The position numbers and the translations under genes were made by a program. Shown here one piece after another: positions 5,346-5,487 of a stretch of 5,487 bases of DNA. Source of the stretch: Halobacteroidaceae bacterium (GTDB taxonomy: Bacteria; Bacillota; Halanaerobiia; B1SED10-174). How positions within the stretch are numbered: the first letter of the stretch is position 1; each line of letters begins with the position of its first letter. Under the pieces are notes generated by a model. It ran no database searches. It was not told the DNA's origin and saw only the letters and a list, made by a program, of their open reading frames with translations. The stretch spans positions 1-5,487 of the forward strand of contig PUKG01000147.1 in assembly GCA_003550445.1 (NCBI GenBank). Direction: 5' to 3'.

Positions 5346-5465
5346 ATGTTTTTAACTACCACCCAAAAAGTGAAAATTGAGGTATTAGTAGAGGTTGGGG
5401 AAGGGGTTATTAAGGCTAGAATAAACCCAAAAGAGAAGGTTAAATTAAGTTATCTGGCGAAATAG
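5346..5465 (+). CDS. Doubtful 39-codon reading frame, unknown function
   Basis: The frame runs from ATG 5346 to TAG 5465 and would give a 39-residue, lysine- and valine-rich peptide with alternating polar and hydrophobic residues (KVKIEVLVEVGEGVIKARI, residues 8-26) that suggests beta strands. I recognise no family. The frame is open further upstream to a stop at 5277, without another usual start codon. The ribosome binding site is poor: AAAGAAG ends two bases from the ATG, and the GGGG at 5329-5332 is too far. It lies downstream of the orphan terminator. It may be a real small gene, a remnant, or just an open stretch ahead of a gene beyond the window. Confidence 0.3.
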   Translation: MFLTTTQKVKIEVLVEVGEGVIKARINPKEKVKLSYLAK

Positions 5466-5487
5466 ACAAAAGGCAAATTTAATTCAG

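Noticed and set aside
5370..5413. Resemblance of the 39-residue peptide (VLVEVGEG) to the tail of the GlpB-like protein (ILVEVGKG)
   Set aside because: The shared stretch is very short, is made of common residues and reflects purine-rich codons; nothing else aligns convincingly.
1..5487. CRISPR arrays, tRNA or rRNA genes, insertion sequences
   Set aside because: No regularly spaced repeats, cloverleaf-like segments, transposase motifs or terminal inverted repeats with target duplications were seen on reading both strands.

Overview
The window looks like a stretch of chromosome from a thermophilic, anaerobic Gram-positive bacterium, possibly a Carboxydothermus-like or Thermoanaerobacter-like Firmicute. 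This is inferred from strong purine-rich Shine-Dalgarno sites, a TTG start, tight gene overlaps, hairpin plus T-run terminators and AT-leaning coding sequence. The gene content fits too: the order glpK, FAD dehydrogenase, pyridine-nucleotide oxidoreductase, DUF1667 is one I associate with Clostridia and with Thermotoga. The species assignment is a guess and was not tested.

Left part (1-3331): the 3' end of an operon for glycerol use, read on the plus strand. It holds the C-terminus of glycerol kinase (glpK), a glycerol-3-phosphate dehydrogenase-like FAD protein with a C-terminal BFD-type [2Fe-2S] domain, a GlpB-like FAD/NAD(P) oxidoreductase, and a small four-cysteine DUF1667 protein. The last three overlap or nearly overlap and look translationally coupled. 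Kinase makes glycerol 3-phosphate; the three-protein set probably oxidises it to dihydroxyacetone phosphate and passes electrons through FAD, Fe-S and a second FAD to an acceptor not identified here. No membrane-anchor subunit (GlpC) is visible. The operon ends at a perfect hairpin that also serves the convergent gene.

Middle (3310-4037): a minus-strand stand-alone two-CBS-domain protein, then a divergent control region, then a previously unremarked 25-codon plus-strand gene. The latter has an excellent ribosome binding site, encodes essentially only a lipoprotein signal peptide with a lipobox and a three-residue remainder (Cys-Ser-Pro), and has its own strong terminator. It is the most curious item in the window.

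Right part (4010-5487): a minus-strand 12-TM major facilitator transporter of unknown substrate. Upstream of it lies a leader or intergenic region with hairpins, an 11-bp inverted repeat and an orphan plus-strand terminator, followed by a doubtful 39-codon plus-strand reading frame near the window's edge. No RNA genes, CRISPR arrays or insertion sequences were seen.
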